Source: an uncultured Dehalococcoidia bacterium (GTDB lineage: Bacteria; Chloroflexota; Dehalococcoidia; Lucifugimonadales; UBA3495). From it: 64,000 nt of DNA. The notes beneath the pieces were generated by a model. The model saw nothing but the letters and a program-made list of their open reading frames with translations, was not told the DNA's origin and searched no databases. The stretch spans positions 1,347,416-1,411,415 of the forward strand of contig OY282494.1 of NCBI GenBank assembly GCA_958296385.1, written 5' to 3'. Of this stretch, positions 47,001 to 55,995 are shown in pieces (position 1 is the first letter of the stretch; each line of letters begins with the position of its first letter). A program made the translations under genes and the position numbers.

Positions 47001-47966
47001 CTAGTTGAGCCGGACCCGGGGGTCGGTGTAGCCGTAGAGGATGTCGACGACCAGGGCGGTGAGGATGTAGGCGGCGCCGGATACCATGATGGCACCCTCA
47101 ACCTGGGGGAAGTTGTTGGAAAGCACGCCCTCGAGGAGCATCAGGCCGACGCCGGGCCAGGCGAACACGACTTCGACGACGACGGAACCGTTGAGCAGGC
47201 CGGCCAGGCTGATGCCGCCAAAGGTGATGACGGGAATCAGGGCGTTGCGGGCGGCGTGCTTCCAGATGACCATGCGATCGCCCAGGCCCTTGACCTGGGC
47301 GAACTTCACGTAGTCGGTGTCGAGGACTTCCAGCATGGCGGAGCGGGCCAGGCGCATGATGGCGGCGATGACGGCCAGGGCCAGCACGAAGGCGGGGAGG
47401 ATCAGATGGGCGATCATATCGGGGATTTGCGACCATTCGGGGAACCAGCCGGTCATATCGCCGCGCCCAAAGGCGGGGAGCCAGCCCCAATAGCCGGCCA
47501 GCAGGATGATTAGCATGATGGCAACCCAGAATTGGGGGGCGGCCATGCCGAAAATGGCGAATGCCTTGCAGACTTTATCGAGGATGGTATCGCGCTTGAC
47601 GGCGGAAATGATGCCTAAAGGTACGCCGATGCCGATGGCGAGAATCATGCCGGCGAGGGCCAGATGGACGGTGGCGGGGATGCGTTCCAGCAGGATGTCG
47701 CGCACCGGGCGGCGGGCGGTGAATGAGTTGCCGAAGTCCAGGCGGACGGCTTTGACGAGGAAGTTGCCGTACTGGACGATGAAAGGCTTGTCGAGGCCGT
47801 AGGCTTTCTTTTGGGCTTCGTACACGGCCTCATCGTGGTCGTTGGAGATGGGCAGCAGGAAACGGGCCGGGTCGCCGGTCAGGTGGACGCTGCCGAAAAC
47901 GACGAAGCTCAGGGCAATCAGGGTAACGATGCCCTCCAGTAAGCGTCGGGCGATGTATCGGGTCAT
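47001..47966 (-). CDS. Peptide-type ABC permease, DppB-like (set 2)
   Basis: 321 aa, six helices. MTRYIARRLLEGIVTLIALS, PLGIISAVKRDTILDKVCK and LAGLLNGSVVVEVVFAWPGVGLM are DppB motifs. A hairpin and a TATAAT on the minus strand (48031..48036) lie upstream, between this gene and its binding-protein gene. Confidence 0.92.
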   Translation of the reverse strand: MTRYIARRLLEGIVTLIALSFVVFGSVHLTGDPARFLLPISNDHDEAVYEAQKKAYGLDKPFIVQYGNFLVKAVRLDFGNSFTARRPVRDILLERIPATVHLALAGMILAIGIGVPLGIISAVKRDTILDKVCKAFAIFGMAAPQFWVAIMLIILLAGYWGWLPAFGRGDMTGWFPEWSQIPDMIAHLILPAFVLALAVIAAIMRLARSAMLEVLDTDYVKFAQVKGLGDRMVIWKHAARNALIPVITFGGISLAGLLNGSVVVEVVFAWPGVGLMLLEGVLSNNFPQVEGAIMVSGAAYILTALVVDILYGYTDPRVRLN

Positions 47967-48045
47967 GGCGTGCAGTCCGTTGGCTGATCAGGCGGTCAGG
48001 GGATTAGGATAGGAATAGAATAGATTTGAGATTATAGCGTAAAAC

Positions 48046-48086
48046 CGCCTCGGCGGGGGACGCGGTGGCGTCGTCCCGCCGAGGCG
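48046..48086 (-). terminator. Long hairpin between SBP and permease genes (set 2)
   Basis: CGCCTCGGCGGG and CCCGCCGAGGCG form a perfect 12-bp stem with an inner GACG/CGTC helix; on the minus strand TTTT follows closely. It may partly end transcription or protect the SBP mRNA so that binding protein exceeds permease, as in many such operons. Confidence 0.65.
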
Positions 48087-48111
48087 AATGGGGGCCGCTG
48101 GATGGGGGCGC

Positions 48112-49911
48112 TTACTTCAGGCGCAGCGTCCAGATGGCGGTGACGTAAGGCACCAGGCTCCAGGGTTCGTAGGATGCCACGTCGGAGCCGAGGCCCCAGG
48201 GTACGTTGGTGTTGAAACCGTCGCCCCAGTAAGCCTGCTCGCGGAGGTACTCGTACATTGCGTTGTACGAGGCGGCGCGGGTGTCGGGGTTCAGGTCGGA
48301 CAGGCCCTTTTCCACTACCGGGGTAGTGGTGCTGGCCCAGGGTTCGTTCTCATAATTGTCCACGGCGCGCCAGGCGATGGCCGGGTTGAGATAGCCGCCC
48401 TGGGTGATGGAGGTGCCATCATAGCGGCCTTCGTTGGTGCGTACCAGGACATCGCCGGGGAACTCGCGGTTGTTCCACTGCTGACGGGTGGATGAGGCAT
48501 CGCCGACCACGACGTCAACGTCCCAGCCCAGGCCCTCGGTCCAGAAGTCTTTGTAGAGCTGGGCCAGGTCGGGCAGACCGGGGAGGTCGCCGGCTTCCCA
48601 GGTGTAGATGGTGAAAGAGATTTGCTCGCCGTTGGCGTCGGTGCCGTCGGCGCCGTCGGCGCCGCCGTAGCCGATGGACTGGAGCAGGCTGCGGGCGGTG
48701 TCAACGTTGAACTCGCGGGGGCGCAGGTTCTCGCCCCAGCCGAGGGAGTTGGGGGTTACGTGGGACCAGCTGTCGGCGTTGACCGATTCGGGGGTGTAGA
48801 GGCCGTTGACGATGGCGGACTTGTCGATGGCGTGTTCGGCAGCCTGGCGGGCCGCGGCGGGGAAGCACCAGAGTTCCTCTTTCCAGCAGTCCACGTACAC
48901 GACCCAGTTGTAGGAGGATTCCTTTTGCCAGGCAACGCTGGCGCCGTCGATGCTCTGAATATCGCCGACCATGTTGATGTTGGCCTCGATGAGCTGGGCA
49001 TCGCCGCTGCGGAGGGCGGCGAGACGGGCGGCGGGTTCGGGGACGATTTCCATGGTGAGGGAGTCAAAGGTTACGCTGCGGTCTTCGGAGTAGCCGTTGG
49101 CGGGCGTCCAGAAGAAGTCGTCAAACTTCTCGAAGGAGTAGCGCTGTTCGTGCACGAAGTCGGTAACCATCATGGGGCCGATGCCGATGGGCTTGTCCTC
49201 GTAGCCCTCAAAGCCGGTGGCGCCGGCGCTGGCGCGCATGGCGGCTTCGGGAACAATCATGGCGTCGGCGCCCTGGGCGTTCTCGGACCAGTTGAAGGCA
49301 AAGTCCAGGCGGACGGTGTTGAAAACGACCTGCACCTGGTCAGCGTTGGGGCCTTTGAGTACCTGTTCAACGCGCTGGGCAAAAGCGACGTCGCGGGGTT
49401 CGTAGTAGGTGGAAGCCAGCAGCGCGGCGGCTTCCTCGCCCATGCGACTGTCCAGGTTAAAGAAGACATCGTCGCGGGTGATGGTGCTGCCGTCGTGGGC
49501 CTTGATGGTGCCGTCGTTGACGGTGAAAGTCCAGGTAAGGCCGTCGTCGCTGACGGACCAGTCTTTGGCCACAGCGGGGGTCAGGACGCTGCCGCCGCCG
49601 CCGCCGACCATGGAGACCTGGAACATCCGCTGGAACTTGAGGTCTTCGCCCTCGGTAAGGAAGGGGTCAAACTTGCCGTTGCCGATGTTGGTTACCAGCA
49701 GGTTGACGTGGCCGCCGGCTTCCTCGGCCATAGCCGGGGCAGTGGTGGCCTGCGGGGCTGCGGTGGCGGTGTCGCTGCTGCCGGAGCTGGGCGCGGCCGG
49801 GGCCGGCGCTGCTGGCGCATCGGAGGTGCCGCAGGCTACTGCGCCAATCAATCCGGCGGCCAGGCCCAGTGCCAAAAGCAGCCTGAGGTTCAATAATCGT
49901 CTCAATCCCAT
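48112..49911 (-). CDS. Peptide-type ABC substrate-binding lipoprotein (set 2)
   Basis: 599 aa of SBP family 5. Signal peptide with lipobox GAVAC (C27), an Ala/Pro/Ser-rich linker, then the binding fold (WSVSDDGLTWTFTVNDGTIKAHDGSTITRDD). The ATG at 49911 is preferred to an upstream in-frame ATG because AGGAGGG lies 11 bases before it and the signal peptide starts there. Only modestly similar to set 1, so probably a different ligand. Confidence 0.9.
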   Translation of the reverse strand: MGLRRLLNLRLLLALGLAAGLIGAVACGTSDAPAAPAPAAPSSGSSDTATAAPQATTAPAMAEEAGGHVNLLVTNIGNGKFDPFLTEGEDLKFQRMFQVSMVGGGGGSVLTPAVAKDWSVSDDGLTWTFTVNDGTIKAHDGSTITRDDVFFNLDSRMGEEAAALLASTYYEPRDVAFAQRVEQVLKGPNADQVQVVFNTVRLDFAFNWSENAQGADAMIVPEAAMRASAGATGFEGYEDKPIGIGPMMVTDFVHEQRYSFEKFDDFFWTPANGYSEDRSVTFDSLTMEIVPEPAARLAALRSGDAQLIEANINMVGDIQSIDGASVAWQKESSYNWVVYVDCWKEELWCFPAAARQAAEHAIDKSAIVNGLYTPESVNADSWSHVTPNSLGWGENLRPREFNVDTARSLLQSIGYGGADGADGTDANGEQISFTIYTWEAGDLPGLPDLAQLYKDFWTEGLGWDVDVVVGDASSTRQQWNNREFPGDVLVRTNEGRYDGTSITQGGYLNPAIAWRAVDNYENEPWASTTTPVVEKGLSDLNPDTRAASYNAMYEYLREQAYWGDGFNTNVPWGLGSDVASYEPWSLVPYVTAIWTLRLK

Positions 49912-49991
49912 TGTGTGAACAGCCCTCCTGTAGGTTACAGTGGCAGCGCGGAATCGGTAGCGGCGTGCCAACTCGTTAATGATAGGGTAGG

Positions 49992-50021
49992 ATTAAAACC
50001 CTTGACGGCGGTTTTTGTCAA
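49992..50021 (-). promoter_or_regulatory. Promoter of the second binding-protein gene
   Basis: Minus strand TTGACA (50016..50021), an 18-base spacer and TTTAAT (49992..49997), about 80 bases before the start codon. Confidence 0.65.
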
Positions 50022-50112
50022 CCGAACGCGGTCATAAGAACGCCGGGAAATTGATGCGCGCGGCGTGCGGATTGAGTATTATGCGGACGAAGTATCATTT
50101 GGATTGAGAATT

Positions 50113-50430
50113 ATGCTGACGCCGACCAGGATTTTTTACGTGGTGTGCGCCGCCATTGGCGGGACGGCGGCCGGGGGGTACGTGGCCTGGGCGATTGCGT
50201 CCCGGTTCATCTTTATTGCCGGGCTGAACGACCGGGCGGAGCCGGAGGCGCACGTGCTGGTGGTGCTGTGCGCGGCCGGGGGGATGCTGGCGTTTCCGCT
50301 GGGCGCGGCGGCCGGGCTGTTCGTGGCCGTGGTGGCCAACCGGGTGGTGGAGTACGTGCGGCGTGCGCGGAGCGGGGGGGAATCAGCCGGCGCATCGTGG
50401 GTGACGCGGCGGGAACGGGATGACGGGTGA
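50113..50430 (+). CDS. Small two-TM membrane protein
   Basis: 105 aa from ATG 50113, with hydrophobic helices at about residues 8-35 and 50-82 and a basic tail. The frame is open upstream to a GTG at 50065. No family recognised. Divergent from the ABC cluster. Confidence 0.5.
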   Translation: MLTPTRIFYVVCAAIGGTAAGGYVAWAIASRFIFIAGLNDRAEPEAHVLVVLCAAGGMLAFPLGAAAGLFVAVVANRVVEYVRRARSGGESAGASWVTRRERDDG

Positions 50431-50463
50431 CAGCGCTATGATTGCGAAACGTTGTCCTGTCCC

Positions 50464-50569
50464 AATGTCATTCTGAGCGCAGCGAAGAATCTCGATGGCG
50501 TAGGGTACACTTTGGGGGCAACGCCGCTGCTACGTCGTCGAGATTCTTCGCTGCGCTCAGAATGACATT
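50464..50569. mobile_element. Palindromic repeat family, copy B
   Basis: Arms ATTCTGAGCGCAGCGAAGAA (left) and its complement (right) with a ~42-base loop; nearly the same as 29980..30084, including GCGTAGGGTACACTTTGGGG in the loop. Non-coding. Confidence 0.75.
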
Positions 50570-50638
50570 GTAGGGAAAGTGCTCCGAATGACATTGCAGG
50601 GGAAGTGCTCCGTAAGTCATTGCAGGGAAAGTGCTCCG
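50559..50638 (+). repeat. Tandem ~26-bp repeat tail of copy B
   Basis: Three units of the form GAATGACATTGYAGGGRAAG-TGCTCC follow the right arm of the palindrome, with a fourth broken one (GAATTACAT). Similar tails occur after the other copies. Confidence 0.7.
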
Positions 50639-50682
50639 AATTACATCGGGGGAATCCGACTCAACATGGAGGGTAATAGCAG

Positions 50683-51051
50683 ATGCCGCAATTTGTACGG
50701 GTTTATAGCGGGGGGGACGGGCAGTCTCACCTGGAGCATTACGAGCCGCCTTTTGAGGATTTTGTGGACACGGAGGGGGCTTACGGGCGGGGGACGCCGC
50801 TGGAGGCGGTTGCGGGGCTGACGATACGGGTATCGCCGCCGGATTATTTTCTGGACTTTCACTGCGCGCCGCGCAAGCAGTACACGGTGACGCTGGCGGG
50901 GCAGGCGGAAATCGGTTTGGGCGACGGCTCGACGTACCGGGTGGGGCCGGGGGACGTGCTGCTGGCGGAGGACTTGACCGGGCAGGGGCATACGACGCGG
51001 GTCGTGGGGGGTGAGGAGCGGGTTTATCTGGTGATTCCGGTGGGCGATTAG
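50683..51051 (+). CDS. Cupin-fold protein
   Basis: 122 aa. A conserved beta-barrel pattern with DFHCAPRKQYTVTLAGQAEI and GPGDVLLAEDLTGQGHTTRV: cupin motifs 1 and 2, with His in place. Possibly binds a metal, function unknown. It is followed after 30 bases by an MFS transporter on the same strand, perhaps an operon. Confidence 0.75.
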   Translation: MPQFVRVYSGGDGQSHLEHYEPPFEDFVDTEGAYGRGTPLEAVAGLTIRVSPPDYFLDFHCAPRKQYTVTLAGQAEIGLGDGSTYRVGPGDVLLAEDLTGQGHTTRVVGGEERVYLVIPVGD

Positions 51052-51081
51052 GCGGGGCGGGCCGGTTTCGGGCCGACGGTT

Positions 51082-52413
51082 TTGTCTGCACTGCGGCGGG
51101 TCAACCCGTGGCAATCCGCCGCACCCGCCGGGGGTAGCGGCGGAATCTTTTACGGCTGGTGGGTGCTGGCGGCGACGGCCGGCCTGGGGTTCTTTGCGTT
51201 CGGCGTGATTATTCCGGGGTTTCTGGCGTTCTCGGTTCCGATACGAACCGAGCTGGGGCTGACCTCAGCGCAGGCGGCGTTCGTGGTGGGGGCGGCGTGG
51301 GGCGTTGGGGATATTACGTCGCTGGCGGCGGGCTGGCTGGCGGACCGCTACGGGGCGCGGCGGCTGATTCTGGCGGGGGTGCTGCTGGCCGGGGCCGGCT
51401 TTGCGCTGATGGGGCTGGCCAATTCATTCTGGACTATCCTGATTGCGTACTCGGTAGCGGGGGCGATTGGGCGGGGGCTGGGCGTGTTTCCGACGCCGAT
51501 GGTTTGCGTTAATCAATGGTTTGAGCGGCGCAAGGCGCTGGCCATTGCGGTGCTGAACACGGCGGTAACGGCGGGGGCGGCGGCGCTGTTGCCGGCGATG
51601 AACCTGGTGGCCGCGCTGGCGGGCTGGCGGTATGCGGCCTTTGGGTTTGGGGCGCTGATGTGCGTTTTGACGCTGCCGGCGGTGGCAGTCATCCGGAGCC
51701 GTCCGGAGGATATGGGGTTGCAGCCCTACGGGGGAACCCGGGCCGGCCGGGCGCAGGGGGAGGCCGGGGGCACGGCGGCGGCGGGCCGTGATTCAGTCCG
51801 CGACCATACGGCCCGCGACCATACGGCGATTGAGGCGATAACGACTTTATCGTTTTGCACGCTGGCGGTGGGGGCGATACTGCGGACGGTGGCATCGGAC
51901 GTGCTGGTTATCAATCAGATACCGATACTAATCTGGAGCGGGGTGGAGCCGGAACGGGCGGCGTATTACCTGTCGCTGACGTACATCGCCATCCTGCCGT
52001 TCCGGTTTTTTATGGGGGTGGCAGCGACGTGGATACCGCCGCGCCTGATACTGACGGGCAGTATGCTGGCGGTAGCGGGATGCTCGGCGGCAACGCTGCT
52101 GGTCTCCGGCGAGAACGTGGCGTGGTTTCTGATTGCGGCGTCGGGGATTGGGCAGGGGGTTAGCACGGTGGCATGGCTGACGGTGGGCGAGTACTTCGGG
52201 CGGCGGAGTTTTGGCACGCTGATTGGGATGATGACGGTGTTTTACGGCATCAGCGGGCTGATAATGCCGGCGCTGGCGGGGTCAATCTTTGACCGGACGG
52301 GCAGTTTTATTCCGGTGCTGGCGGTTGTAGCGCTGCTGCAACTAATCTCGGCCGGGTCGTTCACGCTGTCCCGGCGGCCGCGCCCGCTGCTGGCGGAGGC
52401 CGGGGCGGGTTAG
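51082..52413 (+). CDS. MFS transporter, FYGWW type
   Basis: 443 aa, about 12 helices. IFYGWWVLAATAGLGFF and GWLADRYGARRLILAG match the same subgroup as the transporter at 38243. The start is a TTG with no clear ribosome-binding site, so the N-terminus is uncertain. It overlaps the convergent TIM-barrel gene by 4 bases. Confidence 0.83.
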   Translation: MSALRRVNPWQSAAPAGGSGGIFYGWWVLAATAGLGFFAFGVIIPGFLAFSVPIRTELGLTSAQAAFVVGAAWGVGDITSLAAGWLADRYGARRLILAGVLLAGAGFALMGLANSFWTILIAYSVAGAIGRGLGVFPTPMVCVNQWFERRKALAIAVLNTAVTAGAAALLPAMNLVAALAGWRYAAFGFGALMCVLTLPAVAVIRSRPEDMGLQPYGGTRAGRAQGEAGGTAAAGRDSVRDHTARDHTAIEAITTLSFCTLAVGAILRTVASDVLVINQIPILIWSGVEPERAAYYLSLTYIAILPFRFFMGVAATWIPPRLILTGSMLAVAGCSAATLLVSGENVAWFLIAASGIGQGVSTVAWLTVGEYFGRRSFGTLIGMMTVFYGISGLIMPALAGSIFDRTGSFIPVLAVVALLQLISAGSFTLSRRPRPLLAEAGAG

Positions 52414-53222
52414 AGCGGATAGCCGGCGAATAGCGCGCGGGCGGCCAGTTTGTCGTCGAGGGAGCCAAAGGCCATGGTGTAAAAGCCGGCGTAGCCGGCG
52501 GTTTCCAGCCGCTGGAACATGGATTGAAAGTTGATGTTGCCCTGGCCGGGGGGCAGATGGACTTCAACGGCGCCGGTGTTGTCGGCGAGGCGGACTTCGC
52601 CGATGCGGTTGACGCCGAAAGCGTCGATGAAACCGTCGATGCCCTCGGGCACGAGGTTGGCGTGATTGACGGTGAAAGCCCAGCCGAAACGGTGGGATGG
52701 GATGGCGTCAAAGAAGTAGCGACATTCGGCGACGTTGTGGCCGAGGTAATGGACTTCGGCGGCGTCGGGTTCGCGGTTCAGGTTCTCAAAGAATAAGGAT
52801 ACGCCGCTGTTCTCGGCGTAGTCGGCGGCGCGGGCCAGGCGGTCGCGGGCGGCGGCCATCCGGTCGTCAATGGCAGAGCTGAAGTGCATACCGGCGTGGA
52901 CGACGACACCGTGGGCGTCAAGGCGGCGGGCCAGGTCAATGTTGCCGCGGAGGTAGGCGTCAACGGCGTCGGCAACGTGGGGGGCGAACTCGGCGACGTT
53001 GACGGAGGATGCGGTGTGGACGGTTGCGGTGACTTGATGGCGTTCCATGAGGGTGCGGACGGCGCGGAGGCGGTCGTCGGGCCACTGGTCGAGGCGGTTG
53101 GGGCCGGTGTCGGCGGAGAAATCGAGGTAGTGGAAATCGTGCTGGGCCGCCGTGTCCAGGGAATCCTCGAGGCGGGCGGCGCCGGAGTCGTAGCCGATGC
53201 GGTCGATCAAGGGCAGGGTCAT
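52410..53222 (-). CDS. Sugar phosphate isomerase/epimerase-like TIM-barrel protein
   Basis: 270 aa of the xylose-isomerase-like/AP-endonuclease-2 TIM-barrel fold: VTATVHTASSVN, GVVVHAGMHFSSA, LFFENLNREPD and FTVNHANLV carry the metal-type His/Glu/Asn positions. A cytoplasmic isomerase or epimerase of unknown substrate. The alpha/beta hydrolase gene lies 31 bases upstream on the same strand. Confidence 0.8.
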   Translation of the reverse strand: MTLPLIDRIGYDSGAARLEDSLDTAAQHDFHYLDFSADTGPNRLDQWPDDRLRAVRTLMERHQVTATVHTASSVNVAEFAPHVADAVDAYLRGNIDLARRLDAHGVVVHAGMHFSSAIDDRMAAARDRLARAADYAENSGVSLFFENLNREPDAAEVHYLGHNVAECRYFFDAIPSHRFGWAFTVNHANLVPEGIDGFIDAFGVNRIGEVRLADNTGAVEVHLPPGQGNINFQSMFQRLETAGYAGFYTMAFGSLDDKLAARALFAGYPL

Positions 53223-53253
53223 TGAATCATCTCGGTGGGGAGGCGTGGCCGTG

Positions 53254-53970
53254 TCATATAGCGGCGGCGGCTTCGGAGAGGCGGGCGGGTATCCACTGGC
53301 GGAGCAAGTCGGCCAGTTCCTGGCGGCACTCGTCGAGACGGTGTTCGGCGTTCTCGTAAAGGACTAGCTCTTTGGGGTCTTTGGCCCAATGATGGATGGC
53401 GACGGCGCAGGAAAAGGGGAGGCGGGTGTCGGCTTTGCCGTGCACTACGAGCAGCGGGGCGGGGGCAATCCAGCCGGCGCCCTGGGCGCCGTAGGTTTGG
53501 GGGGACAGGGACACTACGCCGGCGACGTGGTCGCTGACGCTGCCGGCGGCGATTACGACGGCGCCGCCAAAGGAATGGCCGACGATGACGGCGGGGCCGT
53601 AGTCGAGGGCGCGGAGGTAGTTGACGCCGGCCAGCAGGTCGAGGGCGCACTCCTGGATGTTGTTGGGGTAGCGGTAGTCCATCCGGAGGGAGGTGATGCC
53701 GGCGGCGGTGAGTTCGTGGGCAAGTTCGGCGTAGAGTCCGCTGGCGGGGCCGCCGAACCCGCCGCGCGCGCCGCAAACCCAGACGACGGCACGGGCAGAA
53801 TCGGGGGCGGCGTGCTGGATGGCGGGGATGTCGCCGCGGGTGGTACGCAGGATGATGCCATCTCCGGCGTCGCCCTCGTGGGGCGGGCCGATGAGAACCT
53901 GCTCAATACGCATACCAACGCGGGCGTCGGCATCGTCAAGGGGGTTGACGGAATCCGGGTTGAAAGCCAT
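53254..53970 (-). CDS. Alpha/beta hydrolase (dienelactone-hydrolase-like)
   Basis: 238 aa. Nucleophile Ser in VIVGHSFGGAVV, Asp in HGKADTRLPF and His in ENAEHRLDECR complete the triad. No signal peptide, so cytoplasmic. Likely in one transcript with the TIM-barrel gene downstream. Confidence 0.82.
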   Translation of the reverse strand: MAFNPDSVNPLDDADARVGMRIEQVLIGPPHEGDAGDGIILRTTRGDIPAIQHAAPDSARAVVWVCGARGGFGGPASGLYAELAHELTAAGITSLRMDYRYPNNIQECALDLLAGVNYLRALDYGPAVIVGHSFGGAVVIAAGSVSDHVAGVVSLSPQTYGAQGAGWIAPAPLLVVHGKADTRLPFSCAVAIHHWAKDPKELVLYENAEHRLDECRQELADLLRQWIPARLSEAAAAI

Positions 53971-54089
53971 GAGTTAGTCCGGTTGGTGAGCTGAGTTTTT
54001 TATGTTATGCCGGTCGGGCCGTGTAGGCCGGGTGGGGGACAATATAGAGGGATTGCCGGCGGGTGTCCATACGGCGGGGGTGCGCCGGG

Positions 54090-55016
54090 TTAGGGGGCGC
54101 CGGCGGCGTGGGGTTTGAGGGCGGCGTAGATCAGGTCGTTGATGGGGGTTGGGGAGTTGGCGGCCTGGCCGGCGCGGACTACGGCGCCGTTCAGGGCTTC
54201 CAGCTCGAGGGGGCGGCCAGCGGTCAGGTCGGCGTGCATTGAGGCGCGCATTGCGCCTTTGGACTGGTCCATGTAGTTGAAGGTGCTTTCTACTACGTCG
54301 GGGGCCAGGTTGATGCCGGAGGCTTGGGCGGTGGTTTCTATTTCACGCAGGCAGGACATTACTACTTTGCGCCATTCGGGGCGGATTAGCAGCTCGGCGA
54401 GGAACTCGCGGGCCAGTGAGGTTACGCCGGCCATGGTGGAGATGAACAGGAACTTGGTCCAGAGGGTTACGGCGATGTCGTCCTCGGCGTCGGCTTGCAC
54501 TCCGGCGGCGCGGAAGTCGGCGCAGATTTGCCGGGCGCGCTGGGCGTGGGCCGGCGGGCTGCTGCGGATGGGGCCGGTGGCGATGCGGACGACGCGGCCG
54601 GCCTGCTGCACTACGCCGGGGGCGAGGCGGTTGGCTTCGATGTAGGCGGCGCCGGGGAGTACGACGGCGGCGGGGAACTGCTCAATGACCGGGAGGTAGG
54701 AATCGATGCCGTTTTGGAGGGACAGTACGGCGGTGTCGGGGCCGATGAGGGGGGACATTGCGGGGACGGCGTTGACGTTGTGGTAGGTTTTGGTGGACAG
54801 CAGCACGAGGTCAACGGGGCCGACGTCAGCGGGGGCGTCGGTGGCATGGCAGCGGGCGGTGAAAGGGCCGGCGGTGGTCTCAACGCGCAGGCCGTCGCGC
54901 CGGATGGCGGCCAGGTTATCGCCCCGGGCAATCAGCGTAACGTCGTGTCCGGCCTGGGACAGCATACCGCCAAAATAGCCGCCAATACTGCCGGCGCCCA
55001 TCACACCTACTTTCAT
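54090..55016 (-). CDS. panE: 2-Dehydropantoate 2-reductase family protein
   Basis: 308 aa. The N-terminal Rossmann motif GAGSIGGYFGGML (residues 7-19) binds NADPH, followed by LSLQNGID with N102 and the catalytic lysine K188 in LWTKFLFIS. Family members reduce ketopantoate to pantoate for coenzyme A, but many catabolic paralogues exist, so the symbol is tentative. It stands alone between the hydrolase genes and the duplicated region. Confidence 0.8.
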   Translation of the reverse strand: MKVGVMGAGSIGGYFGGMLSQAGHDVTLIARGDNLAAIRRDGLRVETTAGPFTARCHATDAPADVGPVDLVLLSTKTYHNVNAVPAMSPLIGPDTAVLSLQNGIDSYLPVIEQFPAAVVLPGAAYIEANRLAPGVVQQAGRVVRIATGPIRSSPPAHAQRARQICADFRAAGVQADAEDDIAVTLWTKFLFISTMAGVTSLAREFLAELLIRPEWRKVVMSCLREIETTAQASGINLAPDVVESTFNYMDQSKGAMRASMHADLTAGRPLELEALNGAVVRAGQAANSPTPINDLIYAALKPHAAGAP

Positions 55017-55135
55017 ATTTGGCCTCGCTTGGTTGTTGGATTGGGTTTGCGGGATTTGTTGAACGGAATGATAGCACCGGATTTTAGCAAATTGGGAAAC
55101 GGGGGCTGGGGTGGGCAGCGTATTGTATTGTACGG

Positions 55136-55164
55136 TTGCATTGCAGGGCGCCGGTTGATATACA
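55136..55164 (+). promoter_or_regulatory. Promoter of duplication unit 1
   Basis: TTGCAT (55136..55141), a 17-base spacer and TATACA (55159..55164). Confidence 0.6.
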
Positions 55165-55211
55165 ATTGGGGTACGAGCATTGTGACGCTACACGCGCGCA
55201 TCGGGGGAACT

Positions 55212-55511
55212 ATGGCAGATATTAAAACGTTCACGCATCCGTTCACTGAGCAGGTGAAGGCGTACCACCGCTTGCGGGAGGAACTTGAGAGCGCTTACCT
55301 GGGGCGCTGGGTAATTATCAGCGATTTGCAGTGCGTGGGAGATTACGGGTCTTTCCGCGAGGCCTTGACTGGAGCAGAGGACATGGGGATAGACGTGCTG
55401 AACTGCTATATCCGGCAAGTGGGCGTAGAGCCGCCCATCATCATACCCACGGGATTAGGGCCGCCTATCATCATATCCTATGGACGACAGGGTGAGCCCG
55501 GGGATAGTTGA
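55212..55511 (+). CDS. DUF5678-like small protein (copy 1)
   Basis: 99 aa. LGRWVIISDLQCVGDYGSFREAL and AEDMGIDVLNCYIRQVGVE follow the DUF5678 pattern (a short domain often found beside aspartic-protease genes). The C-terminus has an internal duplication (PPIII-PTGLG-PPIII) and extends past the point where copy 2 stops. Function unknown. Confidence 0.6.
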   Translation: MADIKTFTHPFTEQVKAYHRLREELESAYLGRWVIISDLQCVGDYGSFREALTGAEDMGIDVLNCYIRQVGVEPPIIIPTGLGPPIIISYGRQGEPGDS

Positions 55512-55602
55512 ATACTACGTTAGTCCCGCGCGACTATCTGAGATTGGGCCGATCGTTCCAGTCTAAGTTGCCGGAAGGCGGTTTGCGGCTCTCCGGGACA
55601 CG
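55480..55602 (+). pseudogene. Truncated retropepsin-like protease remnant
   Basis: Begins MDDRVSPGIVEYYVSPARLS, matching the intact protease (MADRVRPGTAEYYVDPEQLA), but stops at 55566 after 28 codons. Homology continues out of frame (GTTGCCGGAAGGCGG) and ends where the next duplicate unit starts, before the active-site DTGA. Confidence 0.75.
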
Positions 55603-55668
55603 TGAAGGATAGCAGCGGATTTTAGCAAATTGGGAAACGGGGGTTGGGGGCGGCAGCGTATTGTACGG

Positions 55669-55697
55669 TTGCATTGCATGGGGCCGGTTGATATACA
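55669..55697 (+). promoter_or_regulatory. Promoter of duplication unit 2
   Basis: TTGCAT (55669..55674), a 17-base spacer and TATACA (55692..55697), preserved from unit 1. Confidence 0.6.
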
Positions 55698-55746
55698 ATT
55701 GAGGTACGAGAACTCTGACGCTGCACGCGCTGGCAACGGAGGAACC

Positions 55747-55995
55747 ATGGCATATTTTGAAACGTTCGCGAATCCGCGCACCGAGCAAGTGATGGCGTAT
55801 AAGGGCTTGCGGGAGGAATTGGAGAGAGCCTACACAGGGCGCTGGGTAATCATCCACGATTCGCAGTGCGTGGGAGATTATGGGTCTTTCCACGACGCCA
55901 TGGCCGAGGCGGAGAAAATGGGAATAGACGTGCTGGACTGCTATATCCGGCAAGTGGGCGTAGAAACGCCTATCATCATATCTTATGGCCGATAG
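55747..55995 (+). CDS. DUF5678-like small protein (copy 2)
   Basis: 82 aa, about two thirds identical to copy 1 by eye (TGRWVIIHDSQCVGDYGSF; GIDVLDCYIRQVGVETP). GGAGGA precedes the ATG. Its last 11 bases overlap the start of the intact aspartic protease gene, so the two are translationally coupled. Confidence 0.65.
   Translation: MAYFETFANPRTEQVMAYKGLREELERAYTGRWVIIHDSQCVGDYGSFHDAMAEAEKMGIDVLDCYIRQVGVETPIIISYGR

Larger units (their letters stand above)
55070..55607 (+). repeat. Duplication unit 1 (promoter + DUF5678 gene + broken protease gene)
   Basis: The unit starts GATAGCACCGGATTTTAGCA and is repeated from 55608 (GATAGCAGCGGATTTTAGCA), an offset of 538 bases. Promoter, DUF5678 gene and the first part of the protease gene are recognisably duplicated, with many point changes. 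Confidence 0.8.
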